The notes under the pieces were generated by a model. The model was not told the DNA's origin, made no database searches, and was given only the letters and a program-made list of their open reading frames with translations. Shown here one piece after another: positions 43,776 to 53,035 of a DNA stretch of 64,000 nt. The first letter of the stretch is position 1; each line of letters starts with the position of its first letter. The DNA is taken from positions 78,883 through 142,882 of the forward strand of contig JAUIMB010000009.1 in NCBI GenBank assembly GCA_030432635.1, given 5' to 3'. Source of the DNA: Bacteroidia bacterium (GTDB lineage Bacteria > Bacteroidota > Bacteroidia > Flavobacteriales > Flavobacteriaceae). The translations under genes and the position numbers were made by a program.

Positions 43776-46700
43776 ATGACCAAGACAGCCAAAATAGTAG
43801 GTATCGATTACGATGTAAATTCTGTCGACTACGTAGTACCTAATACATTTAGTAGACAATTCAAGCTAAAAACCTATATTGAAATCTCTTCGACACGTTC
43901 AGAAAATAAGGTCAATACGGTTGAGTTTAAGGATGATGATTTAGTAGTGCTTCAATTCAGTGACAATACTGAATGGATAGGTCATCCTGAAGATGTCCAA
44001 GCGATATATGACAAAAAAACATTAAACAAACGCTCATTGTCAAATGAGGACTATGTTTTTGACAACCAAATCATTTCCAAAAATGGAAATCGCGGTTTTT
44101 TGAAGCGTGCTGTTTTAAAACTATTTGGAATTTTATCACCTACCGTTAGTGCCAAGTCTGTTTCAGAAATTGCCATGAAGACCTTAGCTGAATCCTATGA
44201 TAAGCGTATTCAATCGAATCCTGGATTATATCAATTTGATGAAAATTTTGTGCGTCAAGAGTGTAGTTCAAACCTAGATAACTCTAGAAGTTATTTGGTA
44301 TTGTTGCATGGCACCCTTTCAACAACAACTGACGCATTTTACAAACTTAACGACAACAACAAAACATGGCGAGAAATGGTAGCATTGTATGAAGATCGCG
44401 TACTGGCACTCGAGCATCATACACTATCTGTAAGCCCTCTAAAAAATGCCCTTGATTTTCTCGAAGCATGCCCTAAAGGCATCACAATAGACATCCTCAG
44501 TCACTCTCGTGGTGGCTTGATTGCCGATATTCTTGCAAAGTGCGACCATCGAAATCCCGTTGTTGGGTTTAATGCTACAGAAATTGGCATCCTAGATTCC
44601 AAAGATATTGACTCTGACATTTCAGGAGAATATCTTGACAATCAACACTTAATGAAAGCCATAAATAAAATGGCTCAAGAGAAAAAAATTACGGTCAACA
44701 AAGTTATTCGCGTTGCCGCACCTGCTAGCGGTACAACAATTCTATCCAGGAGAGTTGATCACTTTTTTAACTTACTGCTTAACGCTGTATCGTTTGCTCT
44801 CGGCATTTCAAACCCTGTGTATCATACAGTTAAAGCATTTCTACTTGAAATTGTAAGTTTGAAGGAAAACCCTGAAATCTTACCTGGACTCAATGCCATG
44901 ATGCCAGAGTCACTTTTTCAAAAAATGATGAATGCAGCCGAGACCCAAGTCGTAGGTCAATTGTACAATATTTCGGGTGATTCAGATATTGGCGGCATTA
45001 ATTTTAATTCTCTTAAAGTCATTTTGGCCAATCTCTTTTATCAAGATGACAATGACCTAGTTGTAGACACAAGGAGAATGGAACATGGTATAAGACGTAA
45101 GGATGGTTTTTACAAATATTTATCCAAAGGAAGCAATACAAATCACTTCAATTATTTCGACGAAAATGATTCATGTACTGCCATCATGGAGGCCTTAAGA
45201 CACAATGAGCAACACCAATTAAAATTATTTGAAAACCACGTATATACTGAAGGATATCGTGGTGTCCTTTTAGATGTGCTATCCATGGACGGAATCACCC
45301 TAAATCCAAAAATAGAAACCATTACAAAAGATGTGGTTATACTAATACCAGGAATCATGGGTTCGACCTTGGCATATAAAGAGGAAGATCAATGGGTCGA
45401 CATGCGTGAATTAAACCAAGGCGCTATAGTTAACACATTAGCAATAGATGGTGACGACAATGTTACAGCAAGTGGCGTTATAAAAAAATACTACTACAAG
45501 CTTGCCGAACATCTATCAGAAACCTATGATGTTTTGACCTTTCAGTTCGATTGGCGAAAATCAGTTCAAGAGGCTGCTGGTCGCTTAAAAGACACTATTG
45601 AAGACATCATAAAATCCACTAGTGTTAAAATCCATATAGTTGCACATTCTATGGGAGGCTTGGTCGTACGTCAATGTATGATTGACCATCCAAAAACCTG
45701 GAAAAAATTTAAGCAAAATGTTCAAAATAGGTTTGTGATGCTAGGCACACCTTGGCTTGGATCTTATCTTATAATGGAAGTTCTTACAGGTCATAGTAAA
45801 CGTGTAAAGCAATTAGCATTTATTGATTTTAAGCACGACCGCAAGGAACTTTTGGAAGTCTTCTGGAAATATCCTGGTGTTTTTGAATTACTACCAATCG
45901 AAACTGAGGATACAAACAGAAAGTTTTGGCAACAAAATTTTTGGACATCTTTAGATAGGAAAGTTGATCTTAAGCACATGCCTGATGTCAAGTCCAATGC
46001 ACAATCCCTAAAAGACTTCAAAACTTATCGGGATAGAGTAATTGATTTTCTAGATGCTTTGGAAAATGATGATTTTAATAATATTTATTATATATGTGGC
46101 CAAGCCGACAAAACAGTATTTGACTATACCTTTAAAAATCGTTTCTTGTCCAGTAAGCAAAAACTGGTCTATAAAGCAACCTCTCATGGTGATGGCAGTG
46201 TGACATGGAAAACTGGTATCCCAAAACAATTGCTCGACACGCCTCGCCTATATTACACGCACACTTCTCATGGTGATCTAGCAAACGATGAGGATATGTT
46301 TCAAGGTATTTCAGATATTCTAGAGCACGGGAGAACCAACCTTTTGAGCAACGACCAACCTGCATCAAGAAGCACCGAAGTTATTTCTGAAGTATTTGAC
46401 TCTCCAGAACCTCTTGGCAATTCGGAAGCTGTAATCGATGCACTGTTTGGTACAACCGAACAACATCAACCGGAACCAGAACGCTTTAATGTAAGGGTGA
46501 TTTATGGAGATCTTAAGAATTCATCATATCCTGTGATGGTTGGGCATTTTTTTATGGATCTCATCCTTAGTTCAGAAAAAGCATTAGATAACTATCTCGA
46601 CAATCGTTTATCCCAACGATTGAGCATTGGCAACTATCCAGGAAAAATAGGTGAAAGTGAAGTCTTTTTCAACTTAAAAACACAACCCAAAGGTGCCATC

Positions 46701-49181
46701 GTATGCGGACTTGGAAATTCTGGTGCTTTAACCTCCTATATGCTATCAAAAACCATAAAGCAAGCTGTTTTAAAATATGCGATGTTTATGCGCGACAATT
46801 ACACATTACCTCAAGCAAAAAAGTATGCGTCAGGAATCTCTTTTGTTCTAATGGGAATTGGTTATGGTAAAATGCTAGTTGACGACTCTATAAAAGGAAT
46901 TCTATTGGGTATAGCACTTGCCAACAAACAGATTAATGACACTGGAGAAGGTCTAAAACCAATCAAGGATATCGAAATTGTCAATTACTACGAAAGTATT
47001 GCCAGTGAGGCCTACTTCAGCCTAACAAGGCACTTTAATTCAGATAATCGAATTGCTTTTAACTACACCAAGGGCATCGCTCGTCGACCAGGAGCAAAGA
47101 AGAAAAAAATGTTTAAAGGCGATGACTATGATTGGTGGTTCAACTTACATATTAACAGCCTAAAAGACATTTATGAATCTGATGGTGAGCAAAAAGAAAA
47201 AGTGACTGGATTTAGATATTATTCCTCTAACGGATTGGCACGTGTTGAACAAGAAATGATTGGAATAGGACTTCATAAAATAAACCATTTACTCCATGAA
47301 ATGTCAACGAGTTCAACATGGGATGAACGTTTATCAAAATCCTTATTTGAAATGTTAGTGCCAAATGATTTCAAAAACACCTTCAGAAATCAAAACAATC
47401 TTATTCTCAAACTAGATAAGTACGCTGCTCAAATTCCGTGGGAACTACTGCATGATTATCGTACATCAGACACACCTGCTTCAGTGACTTCTAGTTTTAT
47501 AAGACAGTTAGTTACTGAGAATGCTTCAGAAAACAATCAAGTTGCACTTAACAACAATGAAGTTTTCATTGTTGGAGACCCAATATATAATAATGAAAGC
47601 TTGATGCAACTTCCTGCAGCAAAAGCGGAAGCAAAATGGGTTTCAGATAAATTATCATTGGCTGAATTTAATGTCAATACGTTGCTCAATTCCAATGCAA
47701 AACAAATTATGATGGAATTGTTCCATAAGGAATATAAAATGATGCACTTTGCTGGTCACGGTATTTACGATACTGAAAATGAAGACAATATTGGCATTGC
47801 CATCGGAAACGGAATCTGTATAAATCCAGCTATGATTAGACAAATTGGCTATGTACCTGAGTTTGTGTTTATCAATTGTTGTTTTTCTGGGGTTGTAAGA
47901 GCTGAGGATGACAAATACAGTCACGATCGCTACCGTTTGGCAGCAAATATTGGTACGCAACTTATAGAAATGGGAGTCAAGGCTATCGTAATTACAGGTT
48001 GGGCAGTTGATGATTCGGCAGCCAAGGTCTTTGCCGAAACGTTTTACAGTCAAATGCTAAAAGGAGTCAGCTTTGGCTCAGCTGTTCAAGCTGCCAGACT
48101 CTCCTGCTATCAAACACATAAACATTCAAATACATGGGGAGCCTACCAATGTTATGGCAACCAGTTTTATAAATTTACGAGTCGTGGCAAATCCAATAAT
48201 CGTGATCAAGAATATGTTGTATCATCCCAAGTTCACACCGATCTTGATAATCTTTTAATTTCAATAAGAGATAAGAAAGAAGACGAACAAAGCGCATTGA
48301 ATAAGCTTGATCATATTATCGACCGCGTTGAAGAATCAAACCTCCTTGATGCCATGATTCTTGAAAAAGAAGCTCTGATCTATGATGAATTGGGAATTAC
48401 AAATGTTGCCTATCTAAAATATAAAAGTCTTTTTGCCTTTGACAGTGGAAATTACTCCATAAAGGCGTTGGAACAATATTGTTTGGTACAATCCAATAGA
48501 CTTCAAGAGAGTATTGAAGGTGTTGAAAGCAAAAACAAAAAAGCAATGGTTACTGAGTATCTAGATGAAATACGACTATTGACACTTGCAGGAAAAAACT
48601 CTAGTCGATTAAACATTGTTGGTAATGCCTATAAGCAAACGGCGAGGTATCTAGTTAAGGAAGATGAAATTGAACAACTGAAACTAGCTTACGATTATTA
48701 CAGTCAGGCATTAGAAATTTCTTCAGACAAATACAGTGGACAATATTTAGATGCCTTTTCAAACATGCTATTTATTGGCCATGTTCTTGAAATAAAAGAA
48801 ACTAGTAAGTCGCAGGTAAAACTAATTGATAGAATCAAAAACAGTAAAGCTTTTAATAAAGTTATAAATCTAGAAAAGTTCCTTAAGGATTTTCTTCAAG
48901 AATTGGACGACTATGACAAAGCAGACCTCGATATTTCTGTTCTTATAGGTATGACCGAAATGAATTATGCAATCATGTTGGTATGTGGTCATAATAATGA
49001 AAATCAAGACCAACAAATCCTTAAATGCTATAAGAATATTTTCAGGCAAATCTATAGTCCTCGTTATATAAAGATTGAAATAGCACAACTTGATTTCCTA
49101 CTAGCTTACATTTTCAATGAAGACATACGAGAATGTTTGAATTTTATCAAAATTGAATTACAAAAACTATTAAAGCGGTAA
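43776..49181 (+). CDS. Giant fusion of two lipase domains, a Rossmann-like domain and a CHAT caspase-like protease
   Basis: 1801 residues, no signal peptide. In order: an N-terminal region (1-165) of unknown kind; alpha/beta hydrolase 1 (about 170-480) with oxyanion His178-Gly179 and nucleophile Ser244 in SHSRGG; hydrolase 2, LCAT-like (about 515-860), with PGIMGS (525-530), FDWR, nucleophile Ser625 in AHSMGG, Asp806 in GDGSV and His832; a Rossmann-like domain (about 900-1090) with VMVGHFFMDLI and GAIVCGLGNSGALT; a CHAT protease (about 1205-1465) with His1328 in HFAGHG and Cys1369 in NCCFSG; then a helical, TPR-like tail (1475-1801). CHAT domains are caspase-like proteases in bacterial conflict and death pathways. 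Activation of the lipases by the protease is inferred. Confidence 0.85.
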   Translation: MTKTAKIVGIDYDVNSVDYVVPNTFSRQFKLKTYIEISSTRSENKVNTVEFKDDDLVVLQFSDNTEWIGHPEDVQAIYDKKTLNKRSLSNEDYVFDNQIISKNGNRGFLKRAVLKLFGILSPTVSAKSVSEIAMKTLAESYDKRIQSNPGLYQFDENFVRQECSSNLDNSRSYLVLLHGTLSTTTDAFYKLNDNNKTWREMVALYEDRVLALEHHTLSVSPLKNALDFLEACPKGITIDILSHSRGGLIADILAKCDHRNPVVGFNATEIGILDSKDIDSDISGEYLDNQHLMKAINKMAQEKKITVNKVIRVAAPASGTTILSRRVDHFFNLLLNAVSFALGISNPVYHTVKAFLLEIVSLKENPEILPGLNAMMPESLFQKMMNAAETQVVGQLYNISGDSDIGGINFNSLKVILANLFYQDDNDLVVDTRRMEHGIRRKDGFYKYLSKGSNTNHFNYFDENDSCTAIMEALRHNEQHQLKLFENHVYTEGYRGVLLDVLSMDGITLNPKIETITKDVVILIPGIMGSTLAYKEEDQWVDMRELNQGAIVNTLAIDGDDNVTASGVIKKYYYKLAEHLSETYDVLTFQFDWRKSVQEAAGRLKDTIEDIIKSTSVKIHIVAHSMGGLVVRQCMIDHPKTWKKFKQNVQNRFVMLGTPWLGSYLIMEVLTGHSKRVKQLAFIDFKHDRKELLEVFWKYPGVFELLPIETEDTNRKFWQQNFWTSLDRKVDLKHMPDVKSNAQSLKDFKTYRDRVIDFLDALENDDFNNIYYICGQADKTVFDYTFKNRFLSSKQKLVYKATSHGDGSVTWKTGIPKQLLDTPRLYYTHTSHGDLANDEDMFQGISDILEHGRTNLLSNDQPASRSTEVISEVFDSPEPLGNSEAVIDALFGTTEQHQPEPERFNVRVIYGDLKNSSYPVMVGHFFMDLILSSEKALDNYLDNRLSQRLSIGNYPGKIGESEVFFNLKTQPKGAIVCGLGNSGALTSYMLSKTIKQAVLKYAMFMRDNYTLPQAKKYASGISFVLMGIGYGKMLVDDSIKGILLGIALANKQINDTGEGLKPIKDIEIVNYYESIASEAYFSLTRHFNSDNRIAFNYTKGIARRPGAKKKKMFKGDDYDWWFNLHINSLKDIYESDGEQKEKVTGFRYYSSNGLARVEQEMIGIGLHKINHLLHEMSTSSTWDERLSKSLFEMLVPNDFKNTFRNQNNLILKLDKYAAQIPWELLHDYRTSDTPASVTSSFIRQLVTENASENNQVALNNNEVFIVGDPIYNNESLMQLPAAKAEAKWVSDKLSLAEFNVNTLLNSNAKQIMMELFHKEYKMMHFAGHGIYDTENEDNIGIAIGNGICINPAMIRQIGYVPEFVFINCCFSGVVRAEDDKYSHDRYRLAANIGTQLIEMGVKAIVITGWAVDDSAAKVFAETFYSQMLKGVSFGSAVQAARLSCYQTHKHSNTWGAYQCYGNQFYKFTSRGKSNNRDQEYVVSSQVHTDLDNLLISIRDKKEDEQSALNKLDHIIDRVEESNLLDAMILEKEALIYDELGITNVAYLKYKSLFAFDSGNYSIKALEQYCLVQSNRLQESIEGVESKNKKAMVTEYLDEIRLLTLAGKNSSRLNIVGNAYKQTARYLVKEDEIEQLKLAYDYYSQALEISSDKYSGQYLDAFSNMLFIGHVLEIKETSKSQVKLIDRIKNSKAFNKVINLEKFLKDFLQELDDYDKADLDISVLIGMTEMNYAIMLVCGHNNENQDQQILKCYKNIFRQIYSPRYIKIEIAQLDFLLAYIFNEDIRECLNFIKIELQKLLKR

Positions 49182-49185
49182 AAAT

Positions 49186-50403
49186 ATGGCACTATTGTAC
49201 TTGGGAAGTTGCGACAAAGGTAAAGTCCCTTCCAATCGATCCGAATTTCTTAAACCATATCATATAGATGGTATATTAACTAACAAAGTTACATTTAGAG
49301 ATGACGATCGTACAAAATGGCGGTTGTTTAGAGAAGGAGATGGTACCGATGTTGTTAGCCTTCAACACTTTCTACATGATGCTGGTTTCATGCCACGTGC
49401 CAATTTTGATGGAGTTTTTGGCTATGTGACTCAAGCCGCTACAAGATTGTTCCAAGAATACGTAAGAACCATGGAAAATATTCCAGGCATGATACCAGAT
49501 GGTATTGTAGGTAAGGGAACGCAGCAACATATTAGTCGTTGGAAACAAGAAAGCAAAACGTCTACTTGGAGTCAAACTTCTGTCGACAAACCTACCCAGC
49601 ATTATGAAGAATGGATGCAACTTTTAACTAAAGCGAAAAGGCATTATTTGACTAATCCTGGCCCTGTTTTGAAATATATCAATGCTTTGCAAAGCACCTA
49701 TGCTACAATAAAAGTCGAAGAATGGAATTTTAATCCTAATGGGATCCATCTTATTGGTGTTCGCCGAAATCAAGCCAAAAGTGTTGCCAATCGAGACAAC
49801 GACGATTTATTTTTCCTGCTTATAAATGGTATGGTATTCACTTTTTGGGGATCTACCGATCCTAGTGCAAAAATGTCTGAGGCAATTGGTGTTAAACATG
49901 AGGCATTTCTGGTCGAAGGCCAACACACGTATCGCTTTGGTTGGCACAAAATTTGGAACGATTCTAAAATTTACAGAGCATTAAAACCTCATGATCCAAA
50001 AGGCGTTATAATTGTTAGGGACTGGGACCGTGACGATTCATTCACAGACGCTGATGTTAAAAAACTTGAGGTTAATAATTCCATAAACATTCACTGGACT
50101 GGAGTTGGAAAGTCGAACTTTTCGGCAGGATGTCAGGTCATTGCGGGCAAAAGTTATATCAACAATAACAATGAGCTTCAAGATTGTTCGAAATTTGCAT
50201 CTACCAGCTACAGTGGCCTAACGAAATCTCAGAAGAAAACAAAAGGTGCTTATAACGTATTCACCGACTTGGTTTTATGTTACGCCCCTCAAGGTGTTAC
50301 ACAATTACAGTATACATTGGGACGAGAAGAATCATTGAATATTGATGCAAAATTTGGCTCGAACTATGCTGTAAATGCATTGAAACGAATGAAATCGGTT
50401 TAA
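49186..50403 (+). CDS. Peptidoglycan-binding protein with a transpeptidase-like Cys motif, partner of the CHAT-lipase gene
   Basis: 405 residues, no signal peptide seen. A peptidoglycan-binding-1 domain lies at about 45-120 (VSLQHFLHDAGF, then FDGVFGYVTQAATRLFQEYV and PDGIVGKGTQQHI). The C-terminal half has INIHWTG (His303) and SAGCQVI (Cys316), spaced like the His/Cys pair of YkuD L,D-transpeptidases (HG...SHGC), though the context differs. It starts 4 bases after the CHAT-lipase stop, so the two form an operon. It could modify or sense cell wall; how it reaches the wall without a signal is unclear. Confidence 0.72.
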   Translation: MALLYLGSCDKGKVPSNRSEFLKPYHIDGILTNKVTFRDDDRTKWRLFREGDGTDVVSLQHFLHDAGFMPRANFDGVFGYVTQAATRLFQEYVRTMENIPGMIPDGIVGKGTQQHISRWKQESKTSTWSQTSVDKPTQHYEEWMQLLTKAKRHYLTNPGPVLKYINALQSTYATIKVEEWNFNPNGIHLIGVRRNQAKSVANRDNDDLFFLLINGMVFTFWGSTDPSAKMSEAIGVKHEAFLVEGQHTYRFGWHKIWNDSKIYRALKPHDPKGVIIVRDWDRDDSFTDADVKKLEVNNSINIHWTGVGKSNFSAGCQVIAGKSYINNNNELQDCSKFASTSYSGLTKSQKKTKGAYNVFTDLVLCYAPQGVTQLQYTLGREESLNIDAKFGSNYAVNALKRMKSV

Positions 50404-50509
50404 AATATAATTGTTATTGCAACAAAAACTAAATTATATTTTAGAACCAAGTTGATTAAATCAAAATTTCAATTTTGGAATATTTTTGAACTTATAGATG
50501 AAAATAAAA

Positions 50510-50536
50510 AAAGCTGAACATATAATGTCCAGCTTT
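50510..50536 (-). terminator. Terminator of the tRNA-Ser / tRNA-Pro unit
   Basis: An 11-position stem with one mismatch (50510-50520 with 50526-50536), followed on the minus strand by a T-rich run. It begins 5 bases after tRNA-Pro. Confidence 0.65.
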
Positions 50537-50541
50537 AGTGG

Positions 50542-50616
50542 TCGGGGTGGCAGGATTCGAACCTGCGACCTCCGCGTCCCAAACGCGGCGCGATAACCGG
50601 GCTACGCTACACCCCG
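50542..50616 (-). tRNA. tRNA-Pro (anticodon TGG)
   Basis: A 75-base cloverleaf. Acceptor arms CGGGGTG and CACCCCG pair; the TGG anticodon sits in the loop TTTGGGA closed by CCGCG/CGCGG; the T arm GCAGGTTCGAATCCTGC is intact. CCA is not encoded. It is the downstream member of a tRNA pair with tRNA-Ser, on the minus strand. Its 3' end faces the CHAT-lipase operon. Confidence 0.95.
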
Positions 50617-50651
50617 AATTTTGGATAATTTTGATTAACTCAAAATTCAAG

Positions 50652-50735
50652 CGGAGAGACCGGGATTCGAACCCGGGCAACACTTACGCGTTGACAGATT
50701 AGCAATCTGCTCCATTACCACTCTGGCACCTCTCC
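50652..50735 (-). tRNA. tRNA-Ser (anticodon GCT)
   Basis: An 84-base class II tRNA with the long variable arm of tRNA-Ser. Acceptor GGAGAGG pairs with TCTCTCC (one G-T). The anticodon loop TTGCTAA gives GCT, and the T arm CCGGGTTCGAATCCCGG is intact. Co-transcribed with tRNA-Pro 35 bases downstream, from the promoter at 50769-50799. Confidence 0.95.
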
Positions 50736-50768
50736 ATTTTTTAAAAAGAACGTCTTTTTAATGGGATG

Positions 50769-50799
50769 CAAATGTAACTTTTCAAGAGCAACAACACAA
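50769..50799 (-). promoter_or_regulatory. Promoter of the tRNA-Ser / tRNA-Pro unit
   Basis: On the minus strand TTG (50799-50797), a 20-base spacer, and TACATTTG (50776-50769) match the Bacteroidota -33/-7 form with ideal spacing. It lies 34 bases upstream of tRNA-Ser. Confidence 0.6.
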
Positions 50800-50827
50800 C
50801 ATTTTTTTAATTTTTTTCGCCATAAAA

Positions 50828-52873
50828 TTATTCAGGATATTCTATCCTCAAGTGAAATATGTTAGCCAATTTTGACTTTAGAACTTTCTTAATAGATTGT
50901 ATTTCCTTGAAGGTGATATTGGCATTTAAAAATTGACCATCCTCCATTTGCTTCGTCACTATTGATTCTACAAACTTATCTATTTTAGTCGTAGTTGGTT
51001 CCTTTAAGCTCTTCGAAGCAGCTTCTACGCTATCGCACATCATTAGAATTGCAGTCTCCTTACTGAAAGGTTGAGGTCCAGGATATCTAAAATCACTATC
51101 CTTTGTTTCAGAATTTAGGTCTTTTTCCTTACGATAGAAATAATAAACCAAGCTTGTACCATGATGGGTTCTTATGAAATCAATGACACGGTCTGGTAAA
51201 TTATTCTTTTTTGCAATTTCAATCCCATCAAGAACATGGTCGATAATAATTCTTGTACTTTCCCGAGAAGATAGTTCATCATGTGGGTTAATACCTGTTG
51301 CTTGATTTTCAGTAAAGTATGTTGGGTTTTTCATCTTACCAATGTCATGATATAACGCGCCTACCCTAATTAGCATAGCATTAGCCCCTATTTCATTAGC
51401 GGATGCTTCAGCTAGATTAGCGACATTCAACGAATGATGGAATGTACCGGGAGCCTTATTGGATAATTCTTTCAGAAGTTTGGTATTAGTATCAGATAAC
51501 TCAAGTAATGATACATCTGAAACCAACCCGAAAAGTTTCTCATAGATATATATTAAAGGTTGTACAAACAATGTTGCCAATCCACATAGTACAAACAAAC
51601 CAAAGGTTGTTGGGTTTAAATTCGTGATATCACCTTCCTGTATGACGAAAAAGGCGAAATAAGCTATAATATATATCAAGGTGATTTGGCCTACAGAAAT
51701 AAAAAGGTTCGCACGTTTATATAATTCTGAAACTGTTAATATGGTGACAATTCCTGCAATAATCTGAAGAAACATGTACTCATAGCTATTTGGGACTATA
51801 AATCCCAAGAGCAATACAGTTAAAACATGTGCAAACAGCCCCAATCTTGCATCAAAAAATGCTTTCAAAACTAAGGGAAGTATACATAATGGTACTACAT
51901 AAACATATTGGGAATTGTATTTAATGACCAATGTGGTCAATAAAATCATCAATAGTATATTAAAAAAAATAAAGGTTACCTTGGTATTGTCCAAGAACAC
52001 CTCAATACGGTATTTTCGCAAGAACAGTAACAACATCAATAATGCCAAAGCCACCAACAACGCATAGGCAAAAACAATGAGGTTATAATTGGATTCGTCC
52101 CACAATTGGGATTCATATTCAGCCTCAAGCGATTTTAATACATCATATTTATTTCCTTCAACAATTTCACCTTTGGAAATAATCAATGTACCTCTTTCAA
52201 TGCTACCTCTAACTTCAGAAATCTCATTGAGCCTTTCATTTAAAGCGTTTTGAGTAAATGATGTATTCAGACTTAGATTAGGCCTGATGATATTGAAAAA
52301 AATCGATATAAAAGTCGTATCAAAATCAGAAACATCATGAGTTTCTAGATGGCTCTCCACGATAGATCTGAAACCGTCAATCTTGGTAAGTTTTGAAAAT
52401 TGGGTCTCTGCATGTTGTGTTTGCTGGTCAAGTAGAATTACGTTCTTCGTGTCAGCATATTCATAGTCCTCATCTAAAACTCCAAAGCCATAAATCTCAT
52501 TTATTGCCACTTCACCTATCCTATATAATTGTGGATTCTCTTTTAAGACACTATCTGGAAACGAAGTTCTGAATCGTTCAGAATACTCATTTAAAACTGA
52601 AGATTTGACCGATGTATCAATATCAAAATACACAGGACTCTTACTAGACGCTTCTATTTGTTCTTCCCGAATTTCCTCCGCTGATTTCTTGATTGCAAAA
52701 TCAAAAGGTGCCAATAAGCTTTCAGATTGCCAAGGCTTTCCTTTATCAAAATCATATCGGAATTTTCCACTTTTTGGAAAGAGGTATACAATTAAAAAAG
52801 TAGTACTTAAAAACAAAAGCACTTTATATAAAAGTGCATGATTTCTGTACCATTTATTAATTAGATCACTCAT
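50828..52873 (-). CDS. 7TM-HD family phosphodiesterase (PgpH-like)
   Basis: 681 residues. An N-terminal helix, a large extracytoplasmic 7TMR-HDED-type domain (about 50-265), seven membrane helices (about 268-450) and a C-terminal HD domain (470-680) with metal-binding HD motif at His509-Asp510 (LYHDIGKMKNP). Related PgpH enzymes hydrolyse cyclic di-AMP. It should set c-di-AMP level in response to an external signal. The gene stands alone; a TACTTTTG element lies at 52943-52936, 63 bases before its start. Confidence 0.9.
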   Translation of the reverse strand: MSDLINKWYRNHALLYKVLLFLSTTFLIVYLFPKSGKFRYDFDKGKPWQSESLLAPFDFAIKKSAEEIREEQIEASSKSPVYFDIDTSVKSSVLNEYSERFRTSFPDSVLKENPQLYRIGEVAINEIYGFGVLDEDYEYADTKNVILLDQQTQHAETQFSKLTKIDGFRSIVESHLETHDVSDFDTTFISIFFNIIRPNLSLNTSFTQNALNERLNEISEVRGSIERGTLIISKGEIVEGNKYDVLKSLEAEYESQLWDESNYNLIVFAYALLVALALLMLLLFLRKYRIEVFLDNTKVTFIFFNILLMILLTTLVIKYNSQYVYVVPLCILPLVLKAFFDARLGLFAHVLTVLLLGFIVPNSYEYMFLQIIAGIVTILTVSELYKRANLFISVGQITLIYIIAYFAFFVIQEGDITNLNPTTFGLFVLCGLATLFVQPLIYIYEKLFGLVSDVSLLELSDTNTKLLKELSNKAPGTFHHSLNVANLAEASANEIGANAMLIRVGALYHDIGKMKNPTYFTENQATGINPHDELSSRESTRIIIDHVLDGIEIAKKNNLPDRVIDFIRTHHGTSLVYYFYRKEKDLNSETKDSDFRYPGPQPFSKETAILMMCDSVEAASKSLKEPTTTKIDKFVESIVTKQMEDGQFLNANITFKEIQSIKKVLKSKLANIFHLRIEYPE

Positions 52874-52935
52874 AAGACAGTATATTTAAGTCCGATTTCC
52901 AAAACAAGATTATATCGAACATATACATATACCCT

Positions 52936-52943
52936 CAAAAGTA
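52936..52943 (-). promoter_or_regulatory. -7 element of the 7TM-HD gene
   Basis: TACTTTTG on the minus strand fits TAnnTTTG. No good -33 at normal spacing is visible. Confidence 0.35.
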
Positions 52944-53003
52944 AGAAATTCTAATAGAATTCATGTTATAGGTGCAAAGCATTCATTTAATATAAAAAAT
53001 GAT

Positions 53004-53011
53004 TAATTTTG
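53004..53011 (+). promoter_or_regulatory. -7 element of the thiolase gene
   Basis: TAATTTTG, 24 bases before the start codon, fits TAnnTTTG. No clear TTG at 19-21 bases upstream. Confidence 0.35.
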
Positions 53012-53035
53012 CAGCTAGAATCAAAATAAGAATAT

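Noticed and set aside
45152..49088. Short reverse-strand frames within the CHAT-lipase gene
   Set aside because: They overlap a much longer, motif-rich gene and lack plausible starts or domains.
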